Shown here piece by piece: positions 22,567 to 36,389 of a stretch of 64,000 nt of DNA. A model generated the notes under the pieces. That model was not told where the DNA came from. It did not search any database and was given only the letters and a program-made list of their open reading frames with translations. Position numbers and translations under genes: made by a program. The first letter of the stretch is position 1; each line of letters begins with the position of its first letter. Source of the DNA: Isoperla grammatica (taxonomy: Eukaryota; Arthropoda; Insecta; Plecoptera; Perlodidae); NCBI GenBank assembly GCA_945910005.1, contig CAMDTW010000214.1, positions 1-64,000 on the forward strand, read 5' to 3'.

Positions 22567-22603
22567 GGGCCTAGCAAATACAAAACCCATCATTATCACT
22601 CCC

Positions 22604-24254
22604 ATATTGTGTATTTGCGATAGATTTTAATATAGTTACACTGTGCTCTCTGTGGCGTGTGGAGTCAATGTAACGGGCTATTGTTGTGTGTTTGCGATAG
22701 ATTACAATAGTAACAATGTGCTCTCTGTGGCGTGTGGAGTCAATGTAACGGGCTATTGTTGTGTGTTTGCGATAGATTACAATAGTTACACTGTGAGTGT
22801 GCTCTCTGTGGTGTGTGGAGTCAATGTAACGGGCTATTGTTGTGTGTTTGCGATAGATTACAATAGTTACACTGCGCTCTCTGTGGCGTGTGGAGTCAAT
22901 GTAACGGGCTATTGTTGTGTATTTGCTATAGATTACAATAGTTACACTGCGCTCTCTGTGGCGTGTGGAGTCAATGTAACGGGCTATTGTTGTGTATTTA
23001 AGATGGATTACAATAGTTACACTGCGCTCTCTGTGGCGTGTGGAGTCAATGTAACGGGCTATTGTTGTGTATTTGCTATAGATTACAATAGTTACACTGC
23101 GCTCTCTGTGGCGTGTGGAGTCAATGTAACGGGCTATTGTTGTGTATTTGCTATAGATTACAATAGTTACACTGCGCTCTCTGTGGCGTGTGGAGTCAAT
23201 GTAACGGGCTATTGTTGTGTGTTTGCGATAGATAACAATAGTTACACTATGCTCTCTGTGGCGTGTGGAGTCAATGTAACGGGCTGTTGTTGTGTATTTG
23301 TGATAGATTTCAATATAGTTACACTGCGCTCTCTGTGGCGTGTGGAGTCAATGTAACGGGCTATTGTTGTGTGTTTGCGATACATTACAATAGTTACAAT
23401 GTGCTCTCTGTGGCGTGTGGAGTCAATGTAACGGGCTATTGTTGTGTGTTTGCGATAGATTACAATAGTTACACTGCGCTCTCTGTAGCGTGTGGAGTCA
23501 ATGTAACGGGCTATTGTTGTGTGTTTGCGATAGATTACAATAGTTACACTGCGCTCTCTGTGGCGTGTGGAGTCAATGTAACGGGCTATTGTTGTGTGTT
23601 TGCGATAGATTACAATAGTTACACTGCGCTCTCTGTGGCGTGTGGAGTCAATGTAACGGGCTATTGTTGTGTGTTTGCGATAGATTACAATAGTTACACT
23701 GCGCTCTCTGTGGCGTGTGGAGTCAATGTAACGGGCTATTGTTGTGTGTTTGCGATAGATTACAATAGTTACACTGCGCTCTCTACTCTGTGGCGTGTGG
23801 AGTCAATGTAACGGGCTATTGTTGTGTGTTTGCGATAGATTACAATAGTTACACTGCGCTCTCTGTGGCGTGTGGAGTCAATGTAACTGGCTATTGTTGT
23901 GTATTTGCGATAGATTACAATAGTTACACTGCGCTCTCTGTGGCGTGTGGAGTCAATGTAACGGGCTATTGTTGTGTGTTTGCGATAGATTACAATAGTT
24001 ATACAATGTGCTCTCTGTGGCGTGTGGAGTCAATGTAACGGGCTATTGTTGTGTGTTTGCGATAGATTACAATAGTTACACTGTGCTCTCTGTGGCGTGT
24101 GGAGTCAATGTAACGGGCTATTGTTGTGTGTTTGCGATAGATTACAATAGTTACACTGCGCTCTCTGTGGCGTGTGGAGTCAATGTAACTGGCTATTGTT
24201 GTGTATTTGCGATAGATTACAATAGTTACACTGTGCTCTCTGTGGCGTGTGCCT
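22604..24254. repeat. 75-bp tandem array, about 22 copies
   Basis: The unit, from GCTCTCTGTGGCGTGTGGAG through TCAATGTAACGGGCTATTGT to GATTACAATAGTTACACT, repeats every 75 bp. A 25-codon repeat peptide (L-S-V-A-C-G-V-N-V-T-G-Y-C-C...) stays open over stretches of up to 237 codons because the period is a multiple of three. Short indels (for example, ACTCTG near 23786) shift the frame and end each ORF, and the minus strand is open too. I read it as a minisatellite, not a repeat protein. Confidence 0.93.
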
Positions 24255-24279
24255 AGAAAGAAGGGTTCTTTAGTCACGG

Positions 24280-24690
24280 ATGAGAAGGAAGTGCAGTGGT
24301 GTAGTTATTAGTCCTATCGATGAGGAACTAGGCCTAGGCCTACAATCGGCAAATTTAGAGGTTAGGCCTATTCTTGAAGTAACCTTAGATGAAACTCTGT
24401 CTCTCCCAGGGTCATTTAGGCCTAGTAAAGTGATAACTAATGAATATAATGAACCTGAAAAGGACTTACGTAAAAGGTCAATTGAGAAATCATTAACAGA
24501 TGACTCAAGTTACAATGACAGTTCCGTCACCTACACCCACTCCGTGCTATATTTTGCAGATCTCAATTGTATGTCAAAGCTACTGAGCGACTTTCCATGC
24601 TCTTCTTGCCAGATAAAGTCTCTGTGTGTCCATACCTTCTCTATTGGGCATGTTTCATCGGTTTTTCTCTCAAAATATCTTAATTTCTAA
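24280..24690 (+). CDS. Hypothetical ORF, 136 codons, possibly from a transposon
   Basis: The frame opens with M-R-R-K-C-S-G-V-V-I just after the 75-bp array and ends in ...L-S-K-Y-L-N-F. It is the longest ORF outside a tandem repeat that has non-repetitive, mixed composition. Residues near 88-110 read Y-F-A-D-L-N-C-M-S-K-L-L and then C-S-S-C. This loosely recalls the start of metazoan Mutator-like transposase domains, where a hydrophobic I-D-L-x-x-L segment precedes a C-x-x-C pair. That resemblance is weak and from memory. There is no promoter, intron or downstream continuation I can support. It may be a transposon fragment or chance. Confidence 0.3.
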   Translation: MRRKCSGVVISPIDEELGLGLQSANLEVRPILEVTLDETLSLPGSFRPSKVITNEYNEPEKDLRKRSIEKSLTDDSSYNDSSVTYTHSVLYFADLNCMSKLLSDFPCSSCQIKSLCVHTFSIGHVSSVFLSKYLNF

Positions 24691-25450
24691 TTTCTACTTC
24701 AAATGTGATTATCTCAGTAACTTTTTTCCTTCACATTTGACTATTAAATTCGCTACTCCTTTTTAGTGGTTACTCCTAGAGGTCTGTTTTTCTTTTCTAG
24801 TAGTTAGTAACTGTCATACTAATAAACTCACATAGCCTTGTTCAACAAAAATAAACATAACAGTCAAAAAAATTTTAAAAATTTTATGCATAAAATATTT
24901 ATATTTGTTAAACTAAAACTTCCACAGAATTTTCTGTACTCAAAAATGAAACATATCCATATGTGACAATGTTAATACAACTATTAGTGACAATAATAAT
25001 AAAAAAAAGTTGCTAATGTTAATTGTAAAAAAAAACTATAGGCTTTTAACTGGAACGTGTATTTCTCCGCCCCCCCCCCCCCCCCAACCCCCACCGGACC
25101 CCCCCCCCCCACCCCCCCAATTTTGTTTACCCATTTCATAGTTTGTTAAATGTAAAGTTGATCATTATTTTAAAATTTCATGACCTTACCTCTGTAAATA
25201 AGAAAAACAAATTTTTCAGTGGCTGTTCGTTCTGTTGAAGCCAAGCTGTTCGTCAGTGTACCGTGATGATAAAAACCATTTTAAATTAAATTCAAATTTT
25301 TTATTAAACGAATTAAGATTTTTAAAGGGCTGCGTGATGTTATTGCAGTTATTTTATTCTGATGTTCTCTTCATCAAAAAAATTGGAAGTTTAGTTTTAC
25401 CCGAACCGTGATTTGAAGCAACTACACTTGCTTGATGGGATATTGCCACA
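24691..25450. other. AT-rich spacer with long C tract
   Basis: No gene is supported. A poly-C stretch with interruptions occupies about 25068-25118. The rest is AT-rich and shows no clear repeat. Confidence 0.5.
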
Positions 25451-25924
25451 GTGATGTCACCCAAACACATCCTGCGTCCAGCCATAGCATCGTCCCCACA
25501 CAGTCAACATAGTCAACGACAATGCAACAACGCTATCTCCCAACTTACAGACGTAGCGGGTCTTGGCCGTCTAACTGTGATCCCCAAAACGAACGAACCT
25601 CCGACGTCTTCTCGGCACCTAGGGGACGAACGAAGAAACAACCCCTGAACACGAGTGATATCAGCGACGGAAACAAATCTCTAAATGAAACCCTACTAGA
25701 TGGAAAAACGAAAATGGCGACCAAACAACACCTGAAAGATGACCCTCACCACCTTAGCAATGAGAACACCTCACGGCACGACCACACTCGACCTGCGCAT
25801 CGTGAGACCACGTGTACATATATCGACCTGTAGACAACGAGGAGTTAGTTTGGGGTTGGAAGGAGTGTTCCATGTAGGGCCGCACTTCTTCCAACTGGTT
25901 TGGTATGAGGGACGGCCAACATGA
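25451..25924 (+). other. Overlapping short ORFs, no recognisable product
   Basis: Three plus-strand ORFs (65, 103 and 61 codons) overlap in different frames across this less AT-rich patch. The composition is more balanced than in the flanks, which could mark an old exon or transposon remnant. The longest includes T-S-D-I-S-D-G-N-K-S-L-N-E-T. I recognise no domain and cannot pick a real frame. Confidence 0.2.
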
Positions 25925-26640
25925 AATATATCACTTGTCAACCCATCACATCAGTCAATGTTCCCTTAACACCCCGGCGGTGTTAATACCAATTATTCGC
26001 ATCGCCAGCAAAACTGTATTCGAATTCATTGGAAACGGGAAGGCTTTGATGATGAAAGATGTGGTCCGAGTGGGGTGAGGGTGAAGTTATTTAGCTGCAA
26101 GGAGCTATCTCAATATTCACTGATCTATTCAGTATTCAATTCTTCGCGACAAGTGCATGTGACAACATCGCCGTCTCCTTCGATCGTTTTGTTATGTCTG
26201 GTGTTCGTAGCAATAACATACTGCCCTTTAAAAAATAGACCATTTTCTTTCTGGGCGAAAGTGATATTTTCGGCGACGAAGACATTTTTCGGCAAAATGC
26301 TTGCTTTGTTTACCAGCTAATAAAGTAATAGATGCTTCGAGGTCATCGCCTGCCAATCTAAAGAAGCACATGCATGTTGATTCCTACAAATCTCAACCAT
26401 ATTTTAGGCGTTATTTGCGAACCCTTGGCATTAAATTTAATATAAAAACTTTAATTGAATTTATTATAATAGTTATTAATAATTAATGTAAATATAATGC
26501 ATTAAGAATTAACAATATAAAATAAGTTAATAACCTTTTACTTTGAGTCAATGTTCTTGGTGTAATGCATAAACCCGGATAATAACCATTGAGTCGATGG
26601 TTAGTATCCCGCTCGGCAATATCCAAGGAAAAATGGTTGT
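25925..26640. other. Spacer, no supported gene
   Basis: AT-rich sequence with two short ORFs (81 and 61 codons) that lack recognisable domains. I see no clear repeat or mobile-element end here. Confidence 0.45.
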
Positions 26641-26644
26641 TTGC

Positions 26645-26808
26645 GGAAAGGAACTATTTAGGAACTACGTTCCATTTTGAAAGGAACTAAGGAATGCCCC
26701 AGTTCCTTTTTTTTTTAGAGGAACTTAAAACTGGAAAGAGTTCCTTCTTTCTTGCGTGGAACTGGAACTGGAACTAGGTCCATTTTTTAAGGAACTTACC
26801 CAACACTG
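26645..26808. mobile_element. hAT-like element fragment, one end only
   Basis: The right end, reverse-complemented, reads CAGTGTTGGGTAAGTTCC, a typical hAT-type CAGTG terminus. The body is full of GGAAC/GTTCC words in both orientations. The matching left terminus is absent, so the element is truncated on its left. Confidence 0.55.
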
Positions 26809-26840
26809 ACGCAATGTGACCTACACTAACATCCCCCCAC

Positions 26841-26960
26841 CAGTGGCGTAAGAACCTAGCAGGGAGCCCACCAGCAAATACAAAATTAAACCCCCATCCC
26901 TCCGCATATTGTTAGTTGTAATTTAACTGTGTGTTTCAAATTCGTGCTCTTTCAACGTTA
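26841..26960. mobile_element. hAT-like left terminus, orphan
   Basis: CAGTGGCGTAAGAACC followed by AACCCCCATCCCTCC resembles the CAGTGGCGTA ends of the element at 5058. I find no inverted partner downstream before the 81-bp array. The inner boundary is approximate. Confidence 0.4.
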
Positions 26961-27272
26961 TCTGTTGACACAAGTTCAGCCGAGAATTTTAGAAACGCCT
27001 GCATCGATGTGGTTATAATTAAATAGCCGACGTCTTGCTTTCGAGTCCGAAAACACAACGCTGGCCAAGTCGATGTCTACGTTGCGCGCGCGTTCATTTT
27101 CTATGCTCAACCACGCATCCTGCAAGATCCTGAAATCTTGAGCCATAGAACTTCTTGAATATGTTCTGAGTATTTTAAGTTAAGAAAATGATCGTTCAGC
27201 TGAATTGCCACCGGCACAACTAAGCCGCTTTTGGATTTCCTTTCGTGATATCGTTAAGAGAAACATGGAGCT

Positions 27273-30200
27273 TATGTAATATAACAACATGCGTATAGGT
27301 ATCTGTTCACTTTAGTTAAAAACTGTCTTCACGCAATTGGCGGTTGAGTATGAGAATGTATTATAAAAACATGAGTATGATATCTGTTCACTTTAGTTAA
27401 AAACAGTCTTCACGCAATTGGCGGTTGAGTATAAGAATGTATTATAACAACATGAGTATAGGTATCTGTTCACTTTAGTTAAAAACAGTCTTCACGCAAT
27501 TGGCAGTTGAGTATAAGAATGTAATATAACAACATGCGTACAGATATCTGTAACAGTCTTCACGCAATTGGCGGTTGAGTATAAGAATGTATTATAACAA
27601 CATGCGTACAGGTATCTGTTTACTTAAGTTAAAACAGCGTTCACGCAACTGGCGGTTGAGTATAAGAATGTAATATGACAGCATGAGTAAAGGTATCTGT
27701 TTACTTAAGTTAAAACAGCGTTCACGCAATTGGTAGTGGAGTATAAGAATGTAATATGACAGCATGAGTATAGGTATCTGTTAACTTAAGTTAAAACAGC
27801 GTTCACGTAACTGGCGGTTGAGTATATAAGAATGACATATGACAGCATGAGTATAGGTATATGTTTACTTAAGTTAGAACAGCGTTCACACAATTGGTGG
27901 TGGAGTATAAGAATGTAATATGACAGCATGAGTATAAGTACTTTAGTTAAAAAACGTTCACGAAATTGGTGGTTGAGTATAAGAATGTATTATAACAACA
28001 TGATACATGAGTAGGTATCTGTTTACTTAAGTTGAAACAGCGTTCACGCAACTGGTGGTTAAGAGTAAGAATTTAATATGACAGCATGAGTATAATAAAG
28101 AACTAATAATAATAATCAGTTTGCTTAAGTTGAAACAGCGTTCCCTTAACTGGCGGTTGAGTATAAGAATCAAAAATATGACAGCATGAGTATAGGTATC
28201 TGTTTACTTAGTTAAAACAGCGTTCACGTAACTGGCGGTTGAGTATAAGAATGGTATATGACAGCATGAGTAAAGGTATTTGTTTACTTTAGTAGAAACA
28301 GCGTTTACGCAATTGGCGGTTGAGTATAAGAATGTAATATAACAACATGAGTATAGGTATCTGTTTACTTTATTTGAAACAGCGTTCACGCAATTAGCGG
28401 TTAAGTTAAGAATGTAATATGACAGCATGAGTATAGGTATCTGTTTACTTTAGTTGCAACAGCGTTCACGCAAATTAGTGCTTGAGTATAAGAATGTTAT
28501 ATAACAACATGAGTATAGGTATCTGTTTACTTTATTTAAAACAGCGTTCACGCAATTAGCGGTTATGTTAAAGAATGTAATATGACAGGGTAAGTATAGG
28601 TATCTGTTTACTTTAGTTGATACAGCGTTCACGCAATTGGTGGTTGAGTATAAGAATGTATTATAACAACATGAGTATAGGTATCTGTTCACTTTAGTTA
28701 AAAACAGTCTTTATGCAATTGGCGGTTGAGTATAAGAATGAAATATGACAGCATGATTATAGGTATCTGTTTCCTTTAGTTTCAACAGCGTTCACGAAAT
28801 TGGTGGTTGAGTATAAGATTGTATTATAACAACATGAATATAGGTATCTGTTTACTTTAGTTGAAACAGCGTTCACGCAACTGGTGGTTCAGAATAAAAA
28901 TGAAATATGACAGGATGAGTATAGGTATCTGTTTACTTTAGTTGAAACAGCGTTCACGCAACTGGCGGTTGAGTATAAGAATGCAATATGATAGCATGAG
29001 TAAAGGTATCTGTTTACTTTAGTTGAAACAGCGTTCACGCAACTGGCGGTTGAGTATAAGAATGCAATATGACAGCATGAGTAAAGGTATCTGTTTACTT
29101 TAGTTTAAACAGCGTTCACGCAATTAGTGGTTGAGTATAAGAATGAATTATAACAACAAGAGTATAGGTATCTGTATACTTAAGTTAAAACAGCGTTCAC
29201 GCAACTGCTGGTTGGAAATAAGAATTAAATATGCAGCATGAGTATAGGTTTATGTTCACTTTAGTTGAAACAGCGTTCACGCAACTGGCGGTTGAGTTAA
29301 AGAATGAAATATGACAGCATGAGTATAGGTATCTGTTTACTTTAGTTGAAACAGCGTTCACGCAACTGGCGGTTAAGTATAAGAATGAGTTATAACAACA
29401 AGCGTATAGGTATCTGTTTACTGTAGTTGAAACAGCGTTCACGCAATTGATGGTTGAGTATAAGAATGTCATATGACAACATGAGTATAGGTATCTTTTT
29501 ACTTTAGTTGAAACAGCGTTTACGCAATTAGTTGTTAAGTATAAGAATGTAATATAACAACATGAGAGTAGGTATCTGTAAACTTTAGATAAAAAAGCGT
29601 GCACGCGACTGGTGGTTGAGTATAACTATGTAATGACAACATGATGTATAGGTATCTGCTAACTTTAGTTAAAACAGCGTTCACGCAATTGGCGGTTGAG
29701 TATAAAAATGGTATATGACAGCATGAGTATAGGTATCTGTTTACTTTTGTATAAACAGCGTTTACGCAATTGGCGGTTGAGTATAAGATTGTAATATGAC
29801 AACATGAGTATAGGTGTCCTTTTACTTTAATTGAAACAGCTTTCACGCAACTGGCGGTTGAGTATAAGAATGGTATATGAAAGCATGCTCCACGCAATTG
29901 GTGGTTGAGTGTACGAATGTAATATGAGAGCATGAGTAAAGGTATCTGTTTACTTTAGTTGAAACAGCGTTCACGCAATTAGTGGTTGAGTATAAGAATG
30001 TAATATGACAGCATGAGTAAAGGTATCTGTTTACTTTAGTTACACAGCGTTCACGCAATTGGTGGTTGAGTATTAGAATGTAATATGACAACATGAGTAT
30101 AGGTTTCTTTTTACTTTAATTGAAACAGCGTTCACGCAACTGGCGGTTGAGTATACAAATGCTATATAACAACATGAGTATAGGTATCTGTTTACTTTAG

Positions 30201-33200
30201 TTGAAACAGCGTTAACGCAACTTGCTGTTGAGTATAAGAATGTAATATAACAAAATGAGTATAGGTATCTGTTAACTTAAGTTAAAAAGCGTTCACTCAA
30301 TTGGTGGTTGAGTGTACGAATTTATAATGACAGCATGAGTAATGGTATCTGTTTACTTTAGTTGATATAGCGTTTACGCAATTAGTGGTTGAGTATAAGA
30401 ATGTTATATTGCAGCATGAGTATTGGTATCTTTTTACTTTTATTATAACAGCGTTCACGCAACTGGCGGTTGAGTATAAGAATGTTATATAACAACAGGA
30501 GTATAGGTATCTGTTAACTTAAGATAAAAAGCGTTCACTCAATTGGTGGTTGAGTGTACGAATGTAATATGACAGCATGAGTAATGGTATCTGTTTACTT
30601 TAGTTGAAACAGCGTTCACGCAATTGGTGGTTGAGTATAAGAATGTAATATGACAGCATGAGTAAAGGTATCTGTTTCTTTAGTTGAAACAGCGTTCACG
30701 CAATTGGTGGTTAAGTATAAGAATGTAATATGACAACATGAGTATAGGTATCTTTTTACTTTAATTATAACAGCGTTCACGCAACTGGCGGTTGAGTATA
30801 AGAATGTTATATAACAACATGAGTATAGGTATCTGTTTACTTTAGTTGAAACAGCGTTCACGCAATTGGCGGTTGAGTATTAGAATGTTTTATAACAACA
30901 TGAGTATAGGTATCTGTTTACTTTATTTGAAACAGCGTTCACGCAACTAGCGGTTATATTAAAGAATGTAATATGACAGGGTGAGTATAAGTATCTGTTT
31001 TCTTTGGTTGATACAGCGGTTACGCATTTGGTGGTTGAGTATAAGAATGTATTATAACAACATGAGTATAGGGTACTGTTCACTTTAGTTAAAAACAGTC
31101 TTCATGCAATTGGCGGTTGAATATAAGAATGTAATATGACAGCATGAGTATAGGTATCTGTTTCCTTTAGTTTAAACAGCGTTCACGAAATTGGTGGTTA
31201 AGTATAAGAATGAATTATAACAACATGAGTACAGGTATCTGTTAACTTTAGTTGAAACAGCGTTCACAAAATTGGTGGTTGAGTATAAGAATGTATTATT
31301 ACAACATGAATATAGGTATCTTTTTACTTTATTTGAAACAGCGTTCACGCAATAAGGGGTTAAGTTAAAGAATGTAATATGACAGGGTGAGTATAGGTAT
31401 TTGTTTACTTTAGTTGAAACAGCGTTCACGCAATTGGTGGTTGAGTTTAAGAATGTATTATAACAACATGAGTATAGGTATCTGTTCACTTTAGTTGAAA
31501 CAGCGTTCACGCTATTGGCGGTTGAGTATATGAATGTAATATAACAAAATGAGTATAGGTATCTGTGTACTTTATTTGAAACAGCGTTCACGCATTAAGC
31601 GGTTTAGTTAAAGAGTGTAATATGACAGGATGAGTAAAGGTATCTGTTTACTTTAGTTGAAACAGCGTTCACGCAATTGGCGGTTGAGTATTAGAATGTT
31701 ATATAACAACATGAGTATAGGTATCTGTTTACTTTATTTGAAACAGCGTTCACGCAACTAGCGGTTATATTAAAGAATGTAATATGACAGGGTGAGTATA
31801 AGTATCTGTTTACTTTAGTTGATACAGCGTTTACGCATTTGGTGGTTGAGTATAAGAATGTATTATAACAACATGAGTATAGGTTACTGTTCACTTTAGT
31901 TAAAAACAGTCTTCACGCAATTTGCGGTTGAGTATAAGAATGTAATATGACAGCATGAGTGTAGGTATCTGTTTACTTTAGTTGAAACAGCGTTCACGCA
32001 ACTGGTGGTTGAGTTTAAGAATGTAATATGACAGCATGAGTATAGGTATCTGTTTACTCTAGTTTAAACAGCGTTCACGAAATTGGTGGTTGAGTATAAG
32101 AATGTATTATAACAACATGAGTATAGGTATCTGTTCTCTTTAGTTAAAAACATTCTTCACGCAATTGGCGGTTGAGTATAAGAATATAATAAGACAGCAT
32201 GAGTATAGGTATCTGTTTACTTTAGTTGAATAAGCGTTCACGCAACTGGTGGTTAAGTTTAAGAATGTAATATAACAGCATTAGTATAGGTATGTGTTTG
32301 CTTAAGTTTAAACAGCGTTCACGCAATTAGTGGTGGAGTATAAGCAAGTAATATGACAGCATGAATATAGGTATTTGTTTACTTTAGTTAAAAAACAGCG
32401 TTCACGAAATTGGTGGTTGAGTATAAGAATGTATTATAACAACATGAGTATAGGTTTATGTTTACTTTAGTTGAAACAGCGTTCACGAAATTGGTGGTTG
32501 AGTATAAGAATGTATTATAACAACATGAATATAGGTATGGTTACTTTAGTTGAAACAGCGTTCACGCAGCTGGTGGTTGAGAATAAAATCTTAATATGAC
32601 AGCAGGAGTATAGGTATCTGCTTACTTTAGTTGAAACAGCGTTCACGCAACTGGCGGTTGAGTATAAGAATCTAATATGACAGAAAGAGTATAGGTATCT
32701 GTTTACTTTTGTTAAAACAGTGTTCACGCAACTAGCGGTTGAGTATAAGAATGGTATATGACAGCATGAGTATAGGTATCTGTTTACTTTAGTTGAAACA
32801 GCGTTCACGCAATTCACGCAACTGGCGGTTGAGTATACAAATGGTATATAACAACACGAGTATAGGTATCTGTTTACTTTAGTTGAAACAGCGTTCACGC
32901 AACTTGCGGTTGAGTATAAGAATGTAATATAACAACATGAGTATAGGTATCTGTTTACTTAAGTTAAAAAGCGTTCACGCAACTGGCGGTTGAGTATAAG
33001 AATTTTATATAACAACATGAGTATAGGTATCTGTTTACTTTATTTGAAACAGCGTTCACGCAATTGGCGGTTGAGTATAAGAATGTAATATAACAACATG
33101 AGTATAGGTATCTGTTTACTTAAGTTAAAACAGCGTTCACGCAATTGATGGTTGAGTATACGAATGTAATATGACGTCATGAGTAAAGGTATCTGTTTAC

Positions 33201-34625
33201 TTTAGTTGAAACAGCGTTCACGCAATTGTTGGTTGAGTATAAGAATGTTATATGACAGCATGAGTAAAGGTATCTGTTTCTTTAGTTGAAACAGCGTTCA
33301 CGCAATTGGTGGTTGAGTATAAGAATGTAATATGACAACATGAGTATAGGTATCTTTTTACTTTAATCATAACAGCGTTCACGCAACTGGCGGTTTAGTA
33401 TAAGAATGTTATATAACAACAGGAGTATAGGTATCTGTTTACTTTAGTTGAAACAGCGTTCACGCAACTGGCGGTTGAGTATAAGAATGTAATATAACAA
33501 CATGAGTATAGGTATCTGTGTACTTTATTTGAAACAGCGTTCACGCATTTAGCGGTTAAATTAAAGAATGTAATATGACAGGATGAGTATAGGTAACTGT
33601 TTACTTAAGTTGAAACAGCGTACACGCAATTAGTGGTTGAGTAGAAGTATGTATTATAACAACATGAGTATAGGTATCTGTTTACTTTAGTTGAAACAGC
33701 GTACACGCAATTAGTGGTTGAGTAGAAGAATGTATTATAACAACATGAGTATAGGTATCTGTTTACTTTAGTTGAAACAGCGTACACGCAATTAGTGGTT
33801 GAGTAGAAGAATGTATTATAACAACATGAGTATAGGTATCTGTGTACTTTATTTGAAACAGCGTTCACGCATTTAGCGGTTAAGTTAAAGAATGTAAAAT
33901 GACAGGATGAGTATAGGTAACTGTTTACTTAAGTTGAAACAGCGTATACGCAATTGGCGGTTGAGTATAGGAATGTAATATAACAACATGAGTATAGGTA
34001 TCTGTGTACTTTATTTGAAACAGCGTGCACGCATTTAGCGGTTAAGTTAAATAATGTAATATGACAGGATGAGTATAGGTAACTGTTTACTTAAGTTGAA
34101 ACAGCGTATACGCAATTGGCGGTTGAGTATAGGAATGTAATATAACAACATGAGTATAGGTATCTGTGTACTTTATTTGAAACAGCGTGCACGCATTTAG
34201 CGGTTAAGTTAAAGAATGTAATATGACAGCATGAGTATAGGTATCTGTTTACTTTAGTTGATACAGCGTTCACGCAATTGTTGGTTGAGTATAAGAATGT
34301 TATATGACAGCATGAGTAAAGGTATCTGTTTCTTTAGTTGAAACAGCGTTCACGCAATTGGTGGTTGAGTATAAGAATGTAATATGACAACATGAGTATA
34401 GGTATCTTTTTACTTTAATCATAACAGCGTTCACGCAACTGGCGGTTGAGTATAGGAATGTAATATAACAACAGGAGTATAGGTATCTGTTTACTTTAGT
34501 TGAAACAGCGTTCACGCAACTGGCGGTTGAGTATAAGAATGTAATATAACAACATGAGTATAGGTATCTGTTTACTTTAGTTTTACAACGTTTCCGCAAT
34601 TGGTGGTTGAGTATAAGAATGTAAG
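27273..34625. repeat. 81-bp tandem array, about 90 copies
   Basis: Units of about 81 bp run from GAGTATAGGTATCTGTTTAC through TTTAGTTGAAACAGCGTTCA, CGCAATTGGCGGTTGAG and TATAAGAATG to ATATGACAGCAT or ATAACAACAT. Divergence between copies is moderate, and many carry small indels, so this array is older than the 50-bp or 75-bp ones. Minus-strand ORFs with a 27-residue repeat (K-V-N-R-Y-L-Y-S-C-C-Y) arise because 81 is a multiple of three. A few local duplications of two to four units are visible (for example, three copies around 33600-33840). Confidence 0.95.
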
Positions 34626-34757
34626 TAGAGGGCCCCCCTCACTCAAGGGCCCGGTATCACTGCTACCCCTGCTACCCTGGTAGTTACGCAACTGCCCCCC
34701 ACCCCGCCGAGCCGAGGTATCAGCAGGCAGCCGAGTTACTGGGCAGTCGAGTAACAC
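34626..34757. other. GC-rich single-copy insertion at the array end
   Basis: A sudden GC-rich stretch (GGGCCCCCCTCACTCAAGGG, CCCCACCCCGCCGAGCCGAG) follows the last 81-bp unit. It may be the end of a mobile element, since its composition is unlike both sides, but I see no clear terminal inverted repeat. Confidence 0.35.
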
Positions 34758-35480
34758 TTGGAAGCATAAAGATTGTTAAAGAATATAATCGAAGGGCAAA
34801 TGGAAGGAAAATATATTAAAATAGACAATATAGACCGAGCTTTTGCAAGAAATAATCCTGGGCTTGTGTTGTAATATAAAAAGAGAGGCAGAAGAGAGGT
34901 CAAAACCCCTCAAGGACTGACATAGTGGTGGATGTACGAGTGAGCGACTGACCTCCACGGTGACCTCCGCAATCCTGTTGACCAAACCCTGGCTTCTGGT
35001 TCTTGCGGCCGCTGCTTTATGCCCACGTTTACTGCAACAAACACGGTTAGTTACTTACAACAGTAGAAACGTTTGTTTTTGTCACCTAGAAATTAGGTGG
35101 AGGGTGGATCTACATTTACAATTTAGTAAATATGACCTGCACATTACAGTTAATTACAAATGTCATATAAACACTACTTTTTACGATTCTCATAGTGCAG
35201 TGCACAACTAAAATCTATCTATGCCAATAATGGTTGTAGCAGTTTTAGGAATTGACGTTTGCAAATTGCGCTCGATTACACATTGTGAGCTCTATAGCCT
35301 AGGCCTCCATGTAATATAACATTCATTTACATGTGTACCTTAATATGTAATTTACATGTGATATCACTTAAATATTCATAAAGCAAAATGCATTAATTTG
35401 TTTCTTGCAACGCAACGAACACTGCCGTGGATAATTGATCTTAGTTCGCCTCGACAGTAAGCCTAATGATTTTCCACTTT
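34758..35480. other. Spacer between the 81-bp array and the 1.3-kb family
   Basis: Short overlapping ORFs of 69-83 codons occur on both strands, none with a recognisable domain. No repeat is obvious apart from AGGCCT words near 35300. Confidence 0.4.
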
Positions 35481-36389
35481 ATGGCGTGTTGTAAAATGTA
35501 ACTTTGTAAGGTTAATTAACGTTTTGAGGTTCAATTGTTATTCGGTTTATTACGTGTGCCATGATGGACACTAGCAAAAGATTCGAAATATTATCGCTTG
35601 TTCGTTTTCTTTCCTTTTTTTTTTTTTTTCTTTTTTTTTTTAATACATACCAAACTAACATCAAAAACACGAAAGATATTTTGTCTACTTATTTAAATCA
35701 AACATTTAATTCGAATTTATTTACCCTGCGAAAAGATTACGTCAAGTATAATTAGATAATCAATTTATTTAATTATTTAAATAACAATCGTTACATTTCG
35801 AACGTTTTTAAACAAAATTCGATTCCTCGTGTTCATTTATAATCGATAATCGAAAGTCGAAACAATCATCCACTATGATATTTTATCAATCTACAGATAA
35901 ACGGTCGACCCATCGTAGTTCAATCGACAGTCGCAACTAAACGTTCCAATTTCAAAGTAGACCATGGTTCCAATCATCTTAGTTTTATTAGAAATTTACT
36001 TTTACCACTGGACGAAACATCATTTACAAGTTTCAATGGAAAGGAGAAATTGTTCGTACGATAATATGACGTTCTCAAGTAGTTTGTATTCGTCGTCGTG
36101 TAATCAACTAAAAACAATGGGAAGAAATAACCCTTTGTAAAAGTAAAGTGAAGTTTTATTCGCCTGTAGATAAGTACATGATAGGCATTGACAACTTTTC
36201 GAAACATAAATAGTAAGTAGGTTTTAATTGAATAAATGTAAATGTTTACATAATTGAAATAATACACAGTAGAAAAAGTTCCTTGCAACTAGGTAGAAGT
36301 AAAACACTCACGTAGGCTTTCGCAGCCCGAGTCAAACAATAAACTTGAACTTGGGTTTCGGGTATAGCCGCGTCGATTACCGCTTAAAA

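Noticed and set aside
22643..23811. Two long overlapping plus-strand ORFs with a 25-residue repeat
   Set aside because: The period is 75 bp, the other strand is open too, and a small indel shifts the frame midway. Variation among units is too low and unbiased to argue for protein selection.
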